From assembly GCF_932274485.2 (NCBI RefSeq), contig NC_065881.2:75704702-75768701 (forward strand): DNA of 64,000 nt. The letters run 5' to 3'. The notes beneath the pieces are model-generated. The model saw only the letters and a list, made by a program, of their open reading frames with translations. It was not told where the DNA came from and did no database searches. The translations under genes and the position numbers were made by a program. Positions 1 to 10,410 of this stretch are shown in pieces (position 1 is the stretch's first letter; every line of letters starts with the position of its first letter). The DNA is from Patella vulgata. Lineage: Eukaryota > Mollusca > Gastropoda > Patellidae.

Positions 1-2
1 GC

Positions 3-73
3 TATGGTCAGCTTGATTTTCGTCAAGGTCGCTGAAATGTAAATAAGGTTAGGGCTCGTTATTGTTGGCGAGG
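3..73 (+). repeat. Direct repeat flanking the P450 locus, left copy
   Basis: A stretch of about 70 bp, recognisable by GTCAAGGTCGCTGA and GGGCTCGT, recurs in the same orientation at 5315-5381 with a few substitutions and one 5-bp gap. The two copies lie on either side of the P450 gene. They may be pieces of a dispersed repeat or the edges of an older duplication. Confidence 0.7.
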
Positions 74-1440
74 TTGTAGGTTGGTTTAAGAATTTGGGGG
101 AAAGATTAAGTCTCCACATAAGCGCTGACCTAGGATGATGAAAAATTAGTTCGTGATATTTCCTAGTTTTATTAAAAATACATAAAATACATTAGATTTA
201 TATACAAAGGCAGTTTCACTGTTTTTTTGGTGTTGGTGGCGCTGATGGTCTTCCTTGGTGTGTTTCCTACTACGGATTGGATTTTCTAAAAAAAATCGTG
301 TTTGTTCCACATCACCGGGTTAGGGCTAGGGTTACTTATATCTAGTTGATTTTATTTACTAATGGTTAGGGATAGGATTTGATATATGGTTTGTTTTGGG
401 TTAGGGTGGGGACTGGTCTTATTTAATCTAATTTACTGTGTGATTTACTAGGCTATGCCTGTTTCACATATTGGATTGAGAAGCCCTGAATAGCAGGGGT
501 GGGGTGGGGATTCCAAATCCCGCCACACAATGAATGTCAACAAAATACGCAATAAAATGCAAAAGCCGTTATCTTGCCGGAAAGCAGTTACTAATTACGA
601 TTGCTATTGATTTTGTTATTATTTTTTTGTAAATCTCAGGAGCGCTTTCAAGGCCTCGTGTGGGGTGGGGCGGTCGTCTCCTCTGTCCCTTTTAATCCGC
701 GGCTTGACGCAACGGCTATAAAATGCTAAAATGACTCATTTGAAACTGTTACAAGGGTGACCGTTGTCACCTTTCATCAAATTAGCATAGAATATCCGAA
801 TTCTCACTATTAATGAAGAGTCAACAAGTTTCGAAAATACCAATAGTCCGATTTGAGCTTCGTCTAGACGATCATACATGGCTCAAAACACGAACATAAT
901 AGCTTTCTCAAAAGAGGGGGTTTGCTTCTGGTTATATGATATCACATTAAAATATCATATACAGCCCCCCCCCCACCACCTCCACCCACACACCTTCTCT
1001 CTTGGTGGGGGACTATATGCTAGTACTTTGATTCCCGAAAACCCAGACAGTTCATAGACCAAAGTTAACTTGGTTTGTCTATTTTATTTCATGGTCATTT
1101 AAATTTCTTATAGGAGAACTAAAGAGGGGAAGATGTAGCAGTGTCGGATTCCGAAGAAACGTGTGTCCTGTTGCCGAAAAGGGGACAATAGTTTCTGTTG
1201 AAATACTAACGCAGTTATCGAAATACCCATGTATATTTGGGAAAAGTATATTTGTTCGTGGTCTAAATATTGTCGCCACGCGTGGATGTAGCGCCAGATT
1301 TTTAGTCGGTATAGATGATTAATTAAATGAAATGATTATTTAATTGGGTAGAGCTTCTAATGGTAAGTCTTGAAACCAGTGGCGTTATCAGATGTGTATT
1401 AATCCAAGTGTGGCAGCCTGCAGCCAAAATTTCTAGCGCG
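74..1440. other. No gene seen; AT-rich with G/C tracts
   Basis: Only short open frames with no family resemblance. There are G-rich runs with loose GGGTTAGGG-like words near 320-410 and a C tract near 965. I see no exon, RNA gene or intact mobile element. Confidence 0.5.
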
Positions 1441-1443
1441 AAG

Positions 1444-2018
1444 TTCCGCTACAAGGTCCTCCCTACTGAACAAACTTATAACACCAGGAACACAGATCCA
1501 GAGAGTTCCAAGCAAAGTGTTTGCAATAACTCGATTTAGGCCCAAATGAAAATTGTGATAATTGTCAAGTAAATGCTTTATTTATACTAACAGTTGTGAA
1601 GTTGACATAAAATTGAATATTGGCGAAAACATCCCATGCCTTCATCCTATGCAAACAATCTGCTATTGGTTAAGTTTTGATAAAAAGCAAAATGCAGAAA
1701 ACATCATGGACAAGGGAACATGCGGAGTTATCTCCCTTTAGCGAAAATATCACTTATTACTGATAACAGTATTTATTTTGTTTTCCCTTGTCCTTGGCTC
1801 ACTAATCTTGAGGTCCGGGGTCTTGATAACGTCAGAGAATGGAGAATACGACCACATATGGAGATATAATTTTATAATTGTGTAATTAGTTAAAAATATA
1901 CATCACAGCTTTGTGGAAAATACGTTTTAGTTAATGATTGATTCATTCAGAAAATTCAGGTGACAAAGAAAATTTTCCGGCAAATAGTTTGTTTAGAAGG
2001 GAGGACCTTGTAGCGGAA
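1444..2018. mobile_element. Candidate MITE or fold-back bounded by 33-bp inverted repeats
   Basis: The 33 bp at 1444-1476, beginning TTCCGCTACAAGGTCCTCCC, recur as the reverse complement at 1986-2018 with about four mismatches. The interval is about 575 bp, AT-rich and without a coding region. This fits a small non-autonomous inverted-repeat transposon, but I could not find a clear target-site duplication. Confidence 0.5.
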
Positions 2019-2047
2019 TTGTGTTTCTAAGCAAGCCGAAAATGTTG

Positions 2048-2283
2048 GCGGGTTTAACGTCCTACTGGGCAAAAAAAGACGAGCATACACCATATAGTGT
2101 GTTATGAGGGAAATCGTGCCCGGGCAGCGGTGCCACGGCGTACGCTTAAAACGAATTCCAACTACCGAGGGTTGTTTTACGTGCATGCCAATTGGTACAC
2201 GGGAACTCGACATTTCGTACCATCCGAACGGCTATACGTCGTCCAGTGCTAGGCTCTCTACTCACTGAGCTACCGTGTCTCCC
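2048..2283 (-). mobile_element. SINE family A, degraded copy
   Basis: Reads from the 3' end (GGTTTAACGTCC) to the tRNA-like head (CACTGAGCTACCGTG) on the plus strand, so the element lies on the minus strand. It has internal deletions and many substitutions compared with the full copies at 22495 and 34392. Confidence 0.8.
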
Positions 2284-2794
2284 TTTTTCAAAAGTAGTAT
2301 AGGTGATGTATATTCGTATACATGAACTGATATCTCCTCACAATCTCATGTTACAACTATTCGGCCACCCAACCCCCCATATCACGGTAGAATGGGAGCA
2401 TAAACATTTCTGCACTTTGATATAGAGCATATAATTTCTAATTTTATAATTTAATGATCATATTTATCTTCCACACTGACACACTAATTTCATTTGTGTG
2501 AGTATGATGCACAACGACCATAATATACCTCCTTTTCTCTGATGATGCAAGGGCTCCCGTGTCATTTCAGCCAGGGGTTTAATCCAGTCCGGACATTAAG
2601 GATTTGCAATATAAATTATTCAGGGTCCCTCTAATTTGTACATGGTGCCAAACAGTTTCTGGGCATACTTGCTGTTTATCAAAACAAACATATATATACC
2701 AGAAACCTCTACCCAAAGTGTAGTGGGGGAAGCCTACATGGAGGCGGGGGTAGCCTACATGGGTGGGGGGGGGTCTAGAGTGTCGCCCTTCAAG

Positions 2795-2945
2795 CTCTAG
2801 CTCTAGCTTGCGGTCGTGGTTTCGATCCCTGGTGTGAGTGTATGTGGCTTGGAGATAGGGACGCCCTCCCAACTTTGTACGTTTACTCCAGGTACACAGT
2901 TTTCCTCGCACAGGAATGACCCCTACGCGTTCGCTGAGCATAGTA
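2795..2945 (+). mobile_element. Divergent tRNA-derived SINE sharing the family B core
   Basis: A box-B-like GGTTTCGATCCC near 2818 is followed by a core matching family B in order: a TTTACTCCAGG stretch, a TTTTCCTC stretch, then GACCCCTACGCG. The head and the spacer before the core differ from family B, so this is either a third SINE family built on the same core or a very old copy. Confidence 0.55.
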
Positions 2946-3523
2946 AACTAAACACTAATAGAAGAAGAAGACCCAAAGCGTAATTACTACCCCAAACTGT
3001 TTCTGAAGAAACCAAAGTTAGCATAGCCATCACAGTTGTGTAGAAGCCAAACGGTAGAATACAAGACTTAATGAAAACGTCATCAAATACGAAGTACATG
3101 TGCAATTTATGTGCAAACCAAGAGCATGTCACTTCGCGGTGATAGAAGAAACTTTTCAAGATGCTAACTTAGCATGCACTCTGTACAAGATCGCTTCACA
3201 CATTTCAATCTGTGCAAAGGGGAATAACTGTAAATATAATATACACATATTGTCGCCAGTTTTGCGTCCAAGGCAAGGCCAACTACTAACCCCCTGCACT
3301 TTCCCCAATCACAAACGACAATTGCGATCCACGATTTACAAAACCATACGCTTTGTAGTAAAAAGCAAAATTACAAAATTCAAACTACTAAATTCATGTT
3401 AATATTGACTGCAAACAACACAACAAAATTACTAGAAATTCCTGGATTTATAACATTAATATCTTATTAAAATAATGATTCTCCATATTTTAAGGATATA
3501 ATATAGTTTGTTTGAAACTGGAT

Positions 3524-5038
3524 CTATTCTCTCATTGAAGCACAAATTTCATATGGAACTGGGGAGAGAGTGAGGCCGGCAACGCTATCAAATGAATAGT
3601 CCTTGATATGAGCTGGCTTGTTAAAAGCACAATTCTGAAATATTCCTGTGAAGAATAGAAACAGTTCCATGCGTGCCAAAAACTCGCCAACACATTTACG
3701 TCTACCCATTGAAAACGCCGTGAATTTGTCTGTGGTGTTATTATCCAGCTTTCCTTCAGCATCAAGGAATCGTTCTGGCCTAAAATTATAAGGATCACCC
3801 CACAGCTTTTCATCGTGACTGATTGAGTACATGTTTGGGAGGATGACAGTATCTTTTGGAATGATATAACCGTTCAGCTCAGTATCCTTGGTAGCTGCAT
3901 GGGGCAGGGCAAGTGGTGCTATATTTGAAAATCGCAGGATTTCGTTAATAGTTGCCATGCAGTAGTGCATTTCAGCTTTATCTTCCAACTTTGGTTGTCG
4001 TTGTCCTAAAACATCGTCAATTTCCTCATGGACCATTCGTTGAACTTCTTGGTGCGCTGTTAGCAATAGCAGGGCCCAATTCAAAGTATTCGATACTGTT
4101 TCGAATCCAGCACCCAAGAGGTCATCCAAAGTCGAGTAAATCCTTTCAGCTGTAAAATCGGATGAGGGGTCAGCTTCGGCTTCTTTAACGGCAGCAATCA
4201 ATCCATCTGCGAGATGCCTCGGGTTAGACGGTGTGTAGGTCTTCAGACTTTCTTCAACTTTCTGACTTCTGATTTCCCTAACTTGTTCGTCAATTTTGAT
4301 CATAGTCGAGACTGTCCATGGCATAATGTATCTCAACCATGGCATAACATCAACAGGATTTCCAGATGCAGCAAATTGTATAAATTCACGGTTATTTATG
4401 AGAAATGTTTTAAAAGTTTCATCTTCTTCTCGAATATTTGTATGCTTCCCAAAACAGATTTGAAAAATTATACTTCCAACACTAACATAGAGAAATTTCG
4501 TTGGGCAAAAGGGTTTCCCGTTCATATTGTTAAATTCTGAAACTGTTATCTTTGCTTCCTCGTAAATCATGTCTTCGGTGGGATTTTTTCGGGAATTTGC
4601 AAAGACATACAAGCAGTGGTATGCTATCTTCTTGTGCCGTATACTACTCTCTGAAAAACGTCCAAAACTTATCGTATGTTCTCCAAATAGAGAGGCAAGG
4701 TAGAAATTTGGCCTGCCTGAAAAATCATCTCCTCTAGTAACCAAAGCCTCTTTAATTAACGTCTTGCCATTTATTACAACGGCTGGAAAACTGCCCATTT
4801 TGATACTAAAGATGTCGCCATATTTCCCTCTTAGTTTATTAAAGGTGAGATGCGGGTGAGTACCGAAAAAAGGTAGATAACCTAAAACAGGCAAGCCACT
4901 TGGTCCAGGAGGGAAGTTGTCCTTTCTAACTAAATCCAATATAATCTTGGCACAAATCAATGCCAGCACAAATGTTACCAAACTTATTTGTGTTCTGTAT
5001 AACGGGTCTGCTATGTACGTCGTTATATCTTGCAACAT
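3524..5038 (-). CDS. Cytochrome P450, CYP2-clan (CYP1/CYP17-like), uninterrupted frame
   Basis: Predicted 504-residue microsomal haem monooxygenase, which would use NADPH-P450 reductase at the ER membrane to oxidise lipophilic substrates. Seen in the sequence: an N-terminal hydrophobic anchor, the PPGPSGLPVLG hinge, the I-helix GAGFET, the K-helix NEILR (ExxR), PERF, and the haem loop FSMGRRKCVG with the axial cysteine. All core motifs are intact and the length is normal for the family. The open frame runs further upstream only through a TTG; the first ATG is at 5038. A TATATAA-like box lies about 80 bp before it. No intron interrupts the coding region, which is unusual for an animal CYP2-clan gene. 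The substrate cannot be predicted. Subfamily placement is by eye. Confidence 0.93.
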   Translation of the reverse strand: MLQDITTYIADPLYRTQISLVTFVLALICAKIILDLVRKDNFPPGPSGLPVLGYLPFFGTHPHLTFNKLRGKYGDIFSIKMGSFPAVVINGKTLIKEALVTRGDDFSGRPNFYLASLFGEHTISFGRFSESSIRHKKIAYHCLYVFANSRKNPTEDMIYEEAKITVSEFNNMNGKPFCPTKFLYVSVGSIIFQICFGKHTNIREEDETFKTFLINNREFIQFAASGNPVDVMPWLRYIMPWTVSTMIKIDEQVREIRSQKVEESLKTYTPSNPRHLADGLIAAVKEAEADPSSDFTAERIYSTLDDLLGAGFETVSNTLNWALLLLTAHQEVQRMVHEEIDDVLGQRQPKLEDKAEMHYCMATINEILRFSNIAPLALPHAATKDTELNGYIIPKDTVILPNMYSISHDEKLWGDPYNFRPERFLDAEGKLDNNTTDKFTAFSMGRRKCVGEFLARMELFLFFTGIFQNCAFNKPAHIKDYSFDSVAGLTLSPVPYEICASMRE

Positions 5039-5109
5039 TTCGTTTTTCTTTCTTGACAACACTAATCCAAATTACAACCAAGCATAACGGAACAGCCCAC
5101 CATAAAACT

Positions 5110-5125
5110 GTACTATTATATACGA
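5110..5125 (-). promoter_or_regulatory. Possible TATA box of the P450 gene
   Basis: On the minus strand the sequence reads GTATATAATAG about 80 bp before the P450 ATG. The spacing would suit a transcription start some 50 bp before the ATG. Such words occur by chance in AT-rich DNA. Confidence 0.25.
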
Positions 5126-5314
5126 CCCATAACCCGGCCACAATACTGGGATAAAACACTGTAGTTGTCAATCTATTTCAAAGCATTAATGCGAAAGGTT
5201 TCTTTTAACTCTGTAGAAGATGACTGGCCTTTAAGTTCACCTTTAGGTATACGTGTGACAGCACGTGGATTGGTTACACAAACTGGTCCGGGGAGAAATT
5301 GGGTCAAATCCATG

Positions 5315-5381
5315 AAGGTCAGTTCGTCTTTCGTCAAGGTCGCTGAGATGTAAATATAGGGCTCGTGATTGTTTGCGAGGG
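5315..5381 (+). repeat. Direct repeat flanking the P450 locus, right copy
   Basis: Matches 3-73 in the same orientation, sharing TTCGTCAAGGTCGCTGA and AGGGCTCGT. It lies about 280 bp upstream of the P450 start. Confidence 0.7.
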
Positions 5382-5399
5382 GTTATGGTAAGCATTGGG

Positions 5400-6395
5400 G
5401 CTAAGTCCAGGGTTAGGGTTGGGGTTAGCGGTAACCCTGTTTACCTGTTGTGACCTTTGTCCAAACTTGAAGTTGGGTTTATCAAATAGATCTAACCAGC
5501 AGAATTGGCGCTATTTACTCATTTTACGCCTACGCGTACTATTTGTTATCCAGATATACTTCCAGCGCATTTATGTATTTTGTTATAAAAAATTGATTAA
5601 GAATGTCATATGCAGAAGAAGTAAAGTTAATATTGAGAGCTAATTGACTCATCTCGTTCAGTAATAGAAGCGGCCAAGCGAGTATATACTGCTGATCAGT
5701 TTGTGTGTTACCGTTTTATAAAATGGACACGCTTCAGCTGGCTAAACGAACAAGATCATGTTGACATATACCATGTAGATGTATATACTACTTATTCTTT
5801 CACACGTTGAGTTCAAGGTTAAATCAATGATATTGTATCACTGCAATGTCTTCAGTTTATTGTTAATATGAAGTTATTTTACACTGAATTTTAGAATTTA
5901 AAATTCAGCCAATGACCAAACAGATTTCAAGATAGTAAATTGAATGTTAATTATGCTTTGTTGAAAGTCGTGCACAGTTGACCGCTGGTTTCAACAAATT
6001 GTATAATTTGAGTACAGAATCTGCTATAGTAATTAAAATCGGACTACTTTGTAGCATGATACTCAACACTCATGCCGTCTTTATTTCTTTGAATTTTTTT
6101 TAAGAATAATTTATTATTTTTGCTTTAAAGATTTACATTTACTAGCTTTTTTTGGAGGGTGAGGTGAGGGGCTTCCATTCATATTTTATACAGTACATTA
6201 AAAAAAAATATTATTTTAAGACTTTATTTTTTTTTGTTCGTAATAAAATTAAACTTCTTGCATAATATTATTTTTGCAAATGTTTTGAATATAAAAAAAA
6301 ACAAACAAACAATTTAAAACTTTTTAACAAACCGACAAGATATTCTTAGATACCAGTTACTAAAAATAAGATTTATTCATCAGTGGTGAGCCAAT
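5400..6395. other. No gene seen; AT-rich spacer
   Basis: Only short unconvincing frames and A/T runs. No exon-like cysteine- or motif-rich translation and no recognised repeat. Confidence 0.5.
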
Positions 6396-6830
6396 AGTTC
6401 TGCAAGTGTTACCCAGACTACTATGGCGGTATATTAGATTCAAAATTCTAACATTCTATCGTCTAATTTCTTACTTCCATTCATGTAATTTCTAACTTCC
6501 ATTCATGTAATTTCTTAATTCCATTCATGTAATTTCTAAATTAAGACAATGTATAATCCAACTTCTTTATTTGTTCAATGTAAATTTTAATTCTGTTTCA
6601 TCTTATTTCTATTATTAAGACGAAAAATGTCTACTTCATTGTCGCTTTACATGTTAGAATTTTGATACTTCTACCTAGCAAGCGTCATTATGACGTCGTT
6701 TGGTGTCGCCACCGTGTGCTCAATTTGGCGATTGAGCACCTGATCGGGACCATTCTGTTGATACAAACGACTCGCTCTTCGTCAGGTTGAATGGTTTGGC
6801 GGAGTGTTAAAATTGAATACATCGAGAGAA

Positions 6831-7082
6831 ATGAAATGGGGTTTAACGTCCTACTGTTCTGCTCCTATGATGGGCTAATGAAGACGGGCATACGCCATAC
6901 AGTGTGCTATGAGGGAAATTTTGCCCGGGCAGCGGTTTTTCGTCTCATCCGAAGGACTAGACAGCTGTCCTTGTCAGGCCCTCCGTCCTGCACCACTGAC
7001 AAGGGGGAACCAATGCAGGGATCGAACACCCGACCTCCAGGCTAGCGAGCCAGCGTCTTACCCACTTCGCCACGTGATCCCC
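6831..7082 (-). mobile_element. SINE family A, internally deleted, with target duplication
   Basis: Contains the 3' end GGGGTTTAACGTCCTACTG, the block GGGAAATTTTGCCCGGGCAG, and the tRNA-like head with box B (rc of GGGATCGAACACCC). The segment between the GCCCGGGCAG block and the GTTTTTCGTC block is missing. Flanks read ATACATCGAGAGAA (6817-6830) and ATACATCGATAGAG (7083-7096), a 14-bp duplication with one mismatch. Confidence 0.9.
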
Positions 7083-7091
7083 ATACATCGA

Positions 7092-7378
7092 TAGAGAGAG
7101 AGGGGCGAGAGAGAGAGAGAGAAATGAGGTTTAACGTCCACGCGACACAAGCTGTCATTTCGGACTAACATATGGCTCAATTTTATTTCAATAAATCGCT
7201 TGCGCGTAGGGTCTTTAGCAGTGGGAGGAACCTGGAGGACTGGGAGAAAACACATGTGGTTGGACAGGCGAACATACTACTTGGCACGTACAACCGGGAA
7301 ATCGAAACCACACCAGTTGACTCGATAACAGACCTTGTGATACAGCGCGCACGTGCTAACCATTCGGCCATCCAACCC
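7092..7378 (-). mobile_element. SINE family B, near full length
   Basis: tRNA-Leu/Ser-like head (box A GGCCGAATGGTTAGC, box B GGTTTCGAT on the minus strand), a core with ACAAC..GGTTTTCTCCC-type words, the block TTCAATAA, and a GA/TC microsatellite tail at 7092-7122 after the conserved GACGTTAAAC 3' end. Confidence 0.9.
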
Positions 7379-7917
7379 CCCAAACAACATCAAACGTGAT
7401 ATGGTTTATACAAATACTATTTCAAATATAAGCTAATCAGCATTTGCTAATTTTTATTTAAAGCAAGTGCAGGATTTGGAGAATTTTATTTGATTTTTTT
7501 TTTACAATTGAGCCAATTAATATTTATATATACTGTACGGTCTATATTAACACAGGGTACAATTTTATGGATACACAATTATTGAGTTTAATACTAAGCG
7601 ACGTTTCGACGAGGATACACTCATCTTTATCAAGCCCGTCTCTCTCTCTGTTGATGCTAAACGTTTAAAGCATCAATGAAGAAGACGTTTTTCGTCTAAA
7701 TAATAGAAATAAGATGAAATAGAATTAACATTTACACTGAACAAATAAAGAAGTTGGATTATACATTGTCTTAATTTAAAAGTTACATGAATAGAAGTTA
7801 GAAATTACATGAATAGAAGTTAGAAATTACATGAATAGAAGTTAAAAAATACATTAACAGAAGTTAGAAGTTAGACCAAATAATTTTAGAATTTTGAACC
7901 TATTACACCGCCATAAA

Positions 7918-8112
7918 TATGTACTATCACACTACCTCTGCATTCAATTATATTACAATAGTTGCTTCAGTATCATTATTCGACGACTGTTTGCTGATGG
8001 TGGTTGGATAAGAACAAGTAAATGGCCACGAGGTGCATACAAGCGTACATATAGTAATAACAAAATAAATTCAGATTCAAAACTTACATGAAAAAAATTT
8101 GTATGAAAATGC
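7918..8112 (+). repeat. Dispersed repeat D, copy 1
   Basis: About 190 bp matching 23688-23875 in the same orientation, with words such as GACTGTTTGCT, GGCCACGAGGTGCA and ACATATAGTAATAACAAAAT. A weaker match to its first part lies near 17243-17300. Probably pieces of an uncharacterised transposon. It abuts the right arm of the fold-back element. Confidence 0.7.
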
Positions 8113-8420
8113 AGTATGATCGCTGACAGTGGCCATTTGAAATCTCACCCTTTTCATAACCCGATAATACGACATCACGACAGTATAAACGCAATCACAC
8201 GACACGTTCTACAAGACACAAAAACATATTTTTGCAAGCACTACAGTTGGACTTACCCATCACATTATGTAAGAAGCAAAATAGATAAATATAAATAAGA
8301 CTGATACAAAATAGATAATATGAAAATGTTTATTAATTATTTTCTCAAAATAATGAACATTCTGCGTTCAGAGGGAATTATATTTGGTATTATATTCAAA
8401 TAATCGAGAATTACAATAGT

Positions 8421-8797
8421 GAGTTAGCTATGTTAATGCCTTGAATAAGAAGTGATGTCAGGGGTTTTCGAACCAGTAAGCATATCTTGCCTCGTGTACG
8501 ACACCCGTTAATACTTATAGATAACAGGAGTGATAGATTAGACCAGGATACCATGCCAAGAGTTGTAGGAGATTTTTTTTATGCGGTGATTTGAAAGATT
8601 TTGACCCGACTTAAGGCTTTCTACAATTCCCTATCCACCCTTAAATAAAACAAATGTGAAATCTTCGAAATCCCTTCAGTTATCGCTTCAGTTATCTTCT
8701 GAGTATCGACGGGTGTCGTACACTAGGCAATATAGGCTTACTGGTTAGATAATTTCTGACACCACTTTTATTCAAGGGATTAACATAGCTAACTAAC
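8421..8797. mobile_element. Hairpin MITE, about 97-bp arms
   Basis: Positions 8421-8517 and 8701-8797 are reverse complements with moderate divergence (shared words AGTTAGCTATGTTAAT, GTGTACGACACCCGT). They are separated by about 180 bp with no coding region. It lies inside the larger inverted repeat at 8144-9540. Confidence 0.75.
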
Positions 8798-8812
8798 TTT
8801 CGTCTCACTAGA

Positions 8813-9068
8813 GGGAGGTTGGATGGCCGAATGGTTAGCACGTGCGCGCTGTATCATAAGGTCTGTCCTTCAGTTAACTGACGTCGTTTCGATCTCCCGG
8901 TTGTATCTGACAAGGAGTAGGGTCGCCTGTCCAACCTCGTGGGTTTTCTCAGGGTCCCCCGGTTTTCTCCCACTGCTAAAGACCTCTACGCGCAAGCGAA
9001 TTATTGAAATGAAATTGAACCATATGTTAATCGAGTGGACGTTATAAACCCCATCCCTCTCTCTCTCT
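8813..9068 (+). mobile_element. SINE family B, near full length
   Basis: Starts GGTTGGATGGCCGAATGGTTAG, with box B GTTTCGATCTCCCGG, the core GTGGGTTTTCTCAGGG..CGGTTTTCTCCCACTGC, GACC..TACGCGCAAGCGAATTATT, and the 3' end GACGTTATAAACCCC followed by a TC tail. Confidence 0.9.
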
Positions 9069-9100
9069 GGCGGTAGTTTTTTCTTTGATGTCCATTCGGT

Positions 9101-9205
9101 TCATATCAACCACTGATGACTTCATAACAGGTTGATATTTCATATCAACGGCTAATGACATCTCAGCTCAATATATTTGTGCTCATATCAACCGCTGATG
9201 ACGAA
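9101..9205 (+). repeat. Short tandem repeat, three copies of about 40 bp
   Basis: The word CATATCAACCGCTGATGAC recurs at 9102, 9141 and 9184 with small changes. No coding or structural role is visible. Confidence 0.6.
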
Positions 9206-9704
9206 GATGATCGAAATAATACAAAGAACACAGAAATATTTTTGTATTGTTTTGACAATTAAAAATTGTTATGGTACAGTTTGTAGCATTCAGGACCGAA
9301 ATAGACGGCGTACTTATCGGCATATTTAAATCGGTTATCCATACTCCAGGTCTAAGATATCTTTCAATATTTTCTTTCCGTCCACATTTCGATTATTTCT
9401 CCACACACTTAATATCCTATACATATGATAATGGTGGTCTGCCTCTAATAATAAATAACACGATGGTACGGCAGAATAAAGTATCGTATGATTGCGTTAA
9501 TACTGTCGTGATGTCGCGTTATCGGGTTATGAAGAGGGGCCACCATACCAACTAGAGTTACTCCATCACAAACATCCTTACTAGACTACGTAATTCTTAT
9601 TCAAGACGAGATTAATATATGTTGAATTGAAAATATAGATATTGATAAGAAAATATCTGAACATAAAGGTGTTGCCCCAATTCTAGATTTAGGGGGGGGG
9701 GGGG

Positions 9705-9828
9705 ATGGGTTCGTATGTTATTTGATAATAAATAACATCAATATTTAACAGGAATGGGTTATGAATTAATTAAGTGAAATTAGTGGGACCTAGAAGGGGG
9801 GGGGGGGGGGTCATACAACTGTGTATTG
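9705..9828 (+). repeat. Direct repeat R1, first copy
   Basis: ATGGGTTCGTATGTTATTTG through a G-rich run to ACAACTGT recurs at 10555-10712 in the same orientation with indels. It forms the outer pair of a nested direct-repeat arrangement around the palindrome at 10039-10395. Confidence 0.65.
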
Positions 9829-9885
9829 GTTTCTGTGGTGTTGTAGTTTGACTCGTTAACCGGTTACAAAAAAAACCTTGACCTA

Positions 9886-9975
9886 TATGATATCATATTT
9901 AATGATATGTATTTATTTATAGACAATGAAATTAGGTGTCCTGATAACCGATGAGATATCATCAACTTGACATAG
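9886..9975 (+). repeat. Direct repeat R2, first copy
   Basis: About 90 bp containing ATGATATGTATTTATTTA and CTGATAACCGAT recurs at 10411-10498 in the same orientation. It forms the inner pair of the nest. Confidence 0.65.
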
Positions 9976-10038
9976 AACATGGAGAATGGGTCAGCAGTTA
10001 AACATATTACAGAAGTCAAAGTACCTTGTAACAGAATT

Positions 10039-10395
10039 ATGGAAGCGTATAGGGGTCAATAGCGCGATAGTTACCGCAATATTAAGTTGGTAATATGTCA
10101 ACATATTGCGATTTTTCTGATGATTTTATCTCGGAAAAGACAATTTTTGCCGAGTTAATTGAGTCAACGCGGTATGTTATATCTCTTGTCGACATATTCC
10201 ATTTTCTACGTAGTATATGTCAACATGTCGACGTGTCATTTAAAACCAAAAAAAAACAAAGCGAGTTATTCAATTAACTTTGCCAAAAATTGTCTTTTCA
10301 GAGATAACATCATCAGAACTATCACAATATGTTGACATATTAACAACTAAATATTGCAGTAACTATCGCGCTATTGACCCCTATACACTTCCATA
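10039..10395. mobile_element. Palindromic MITE, about 125-bp arms
   Basis: The left arm (about 10039-10166) is the reverse complement of the right arm (about 10270-10395), sharing GTATAGGGGTCAATAGCGCG, AATATGTCAACATATTG and AAAAGACAATTTTTG with few mismatches. The spacer of about 100 bp carries further GTCGACATAT-type words. There is no coding capacity; it would fold into a long hairpin. Confidence 0.85.
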
Positions 10396-10410
10396 CAGAA
10401 TAGATATGCA

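Larger units (their letters stand above)
6420..7912. mobile_element. Fold-back or long-TIR DNA element, about 1.5 kb
   Basis: The arm at 6420-6660 is the reverse complement of 7665-7912 over about 240 bp with scattered mismatches. Both arms contain three to four tandem copies of a unit of about 23-26 bp (word ATTCATGTAATTTCTAACTT), and both contain the word AAATTAAGACAATGTATAAT. The interior carries a family A SINE and a family B SINE and no transposase. The structure fits a non-autonomous fold-back element with subterminal repeats. The exact tips and the target duplication are unclear. Confidence 0.75.
8144..9540. repeat. Long-range inverted repeat, 60-bp arms
   Basis: Positions 8144-8204 (TTCATAACCCGATAA, GACATCACGACAGTAT) recur as the reverse complement at 9481-9540. 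The enclosed 1.3 kb holds a second hairpin, a family B SINE and a short tandem repeat. This may be the outer terminal repeat of a nested non-autonomous element. Confidence 0.6.

Noticed and set aside
300-420. Telomere-like GGGTTAGGG words (also near 5410)
   Set aside because: Only single degenerate units in a G/T-rich context, not an array.
2579-2941. 120-residue minus-strand frame
   Set aside because: It covers a SINE-like repeat and low-complexity G-rich DNA; the translation has no family character.
4926-5171. Hydrophobic 81-residue frame overlapping the P450 start, minus strand
   Set aside because: It overlaps the P450 N-terminus out of frame and has no splice or family support.
7590-7650. 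Penelope-like end suggested by GACGTTTCGACGAGG and a similar word near 12970
   Set aside because: Only a short word; no reverse transcriptase, GIY-YIG domain or terminal structure nearby.
9101-9215. Hammerhead ribozyme suggested by CTGATGA followed by GAAA
   Set aside because: The bases flanking the CTGATGA and GAAA boxes do not pair into stem II, and no stem I or III partner is visible.
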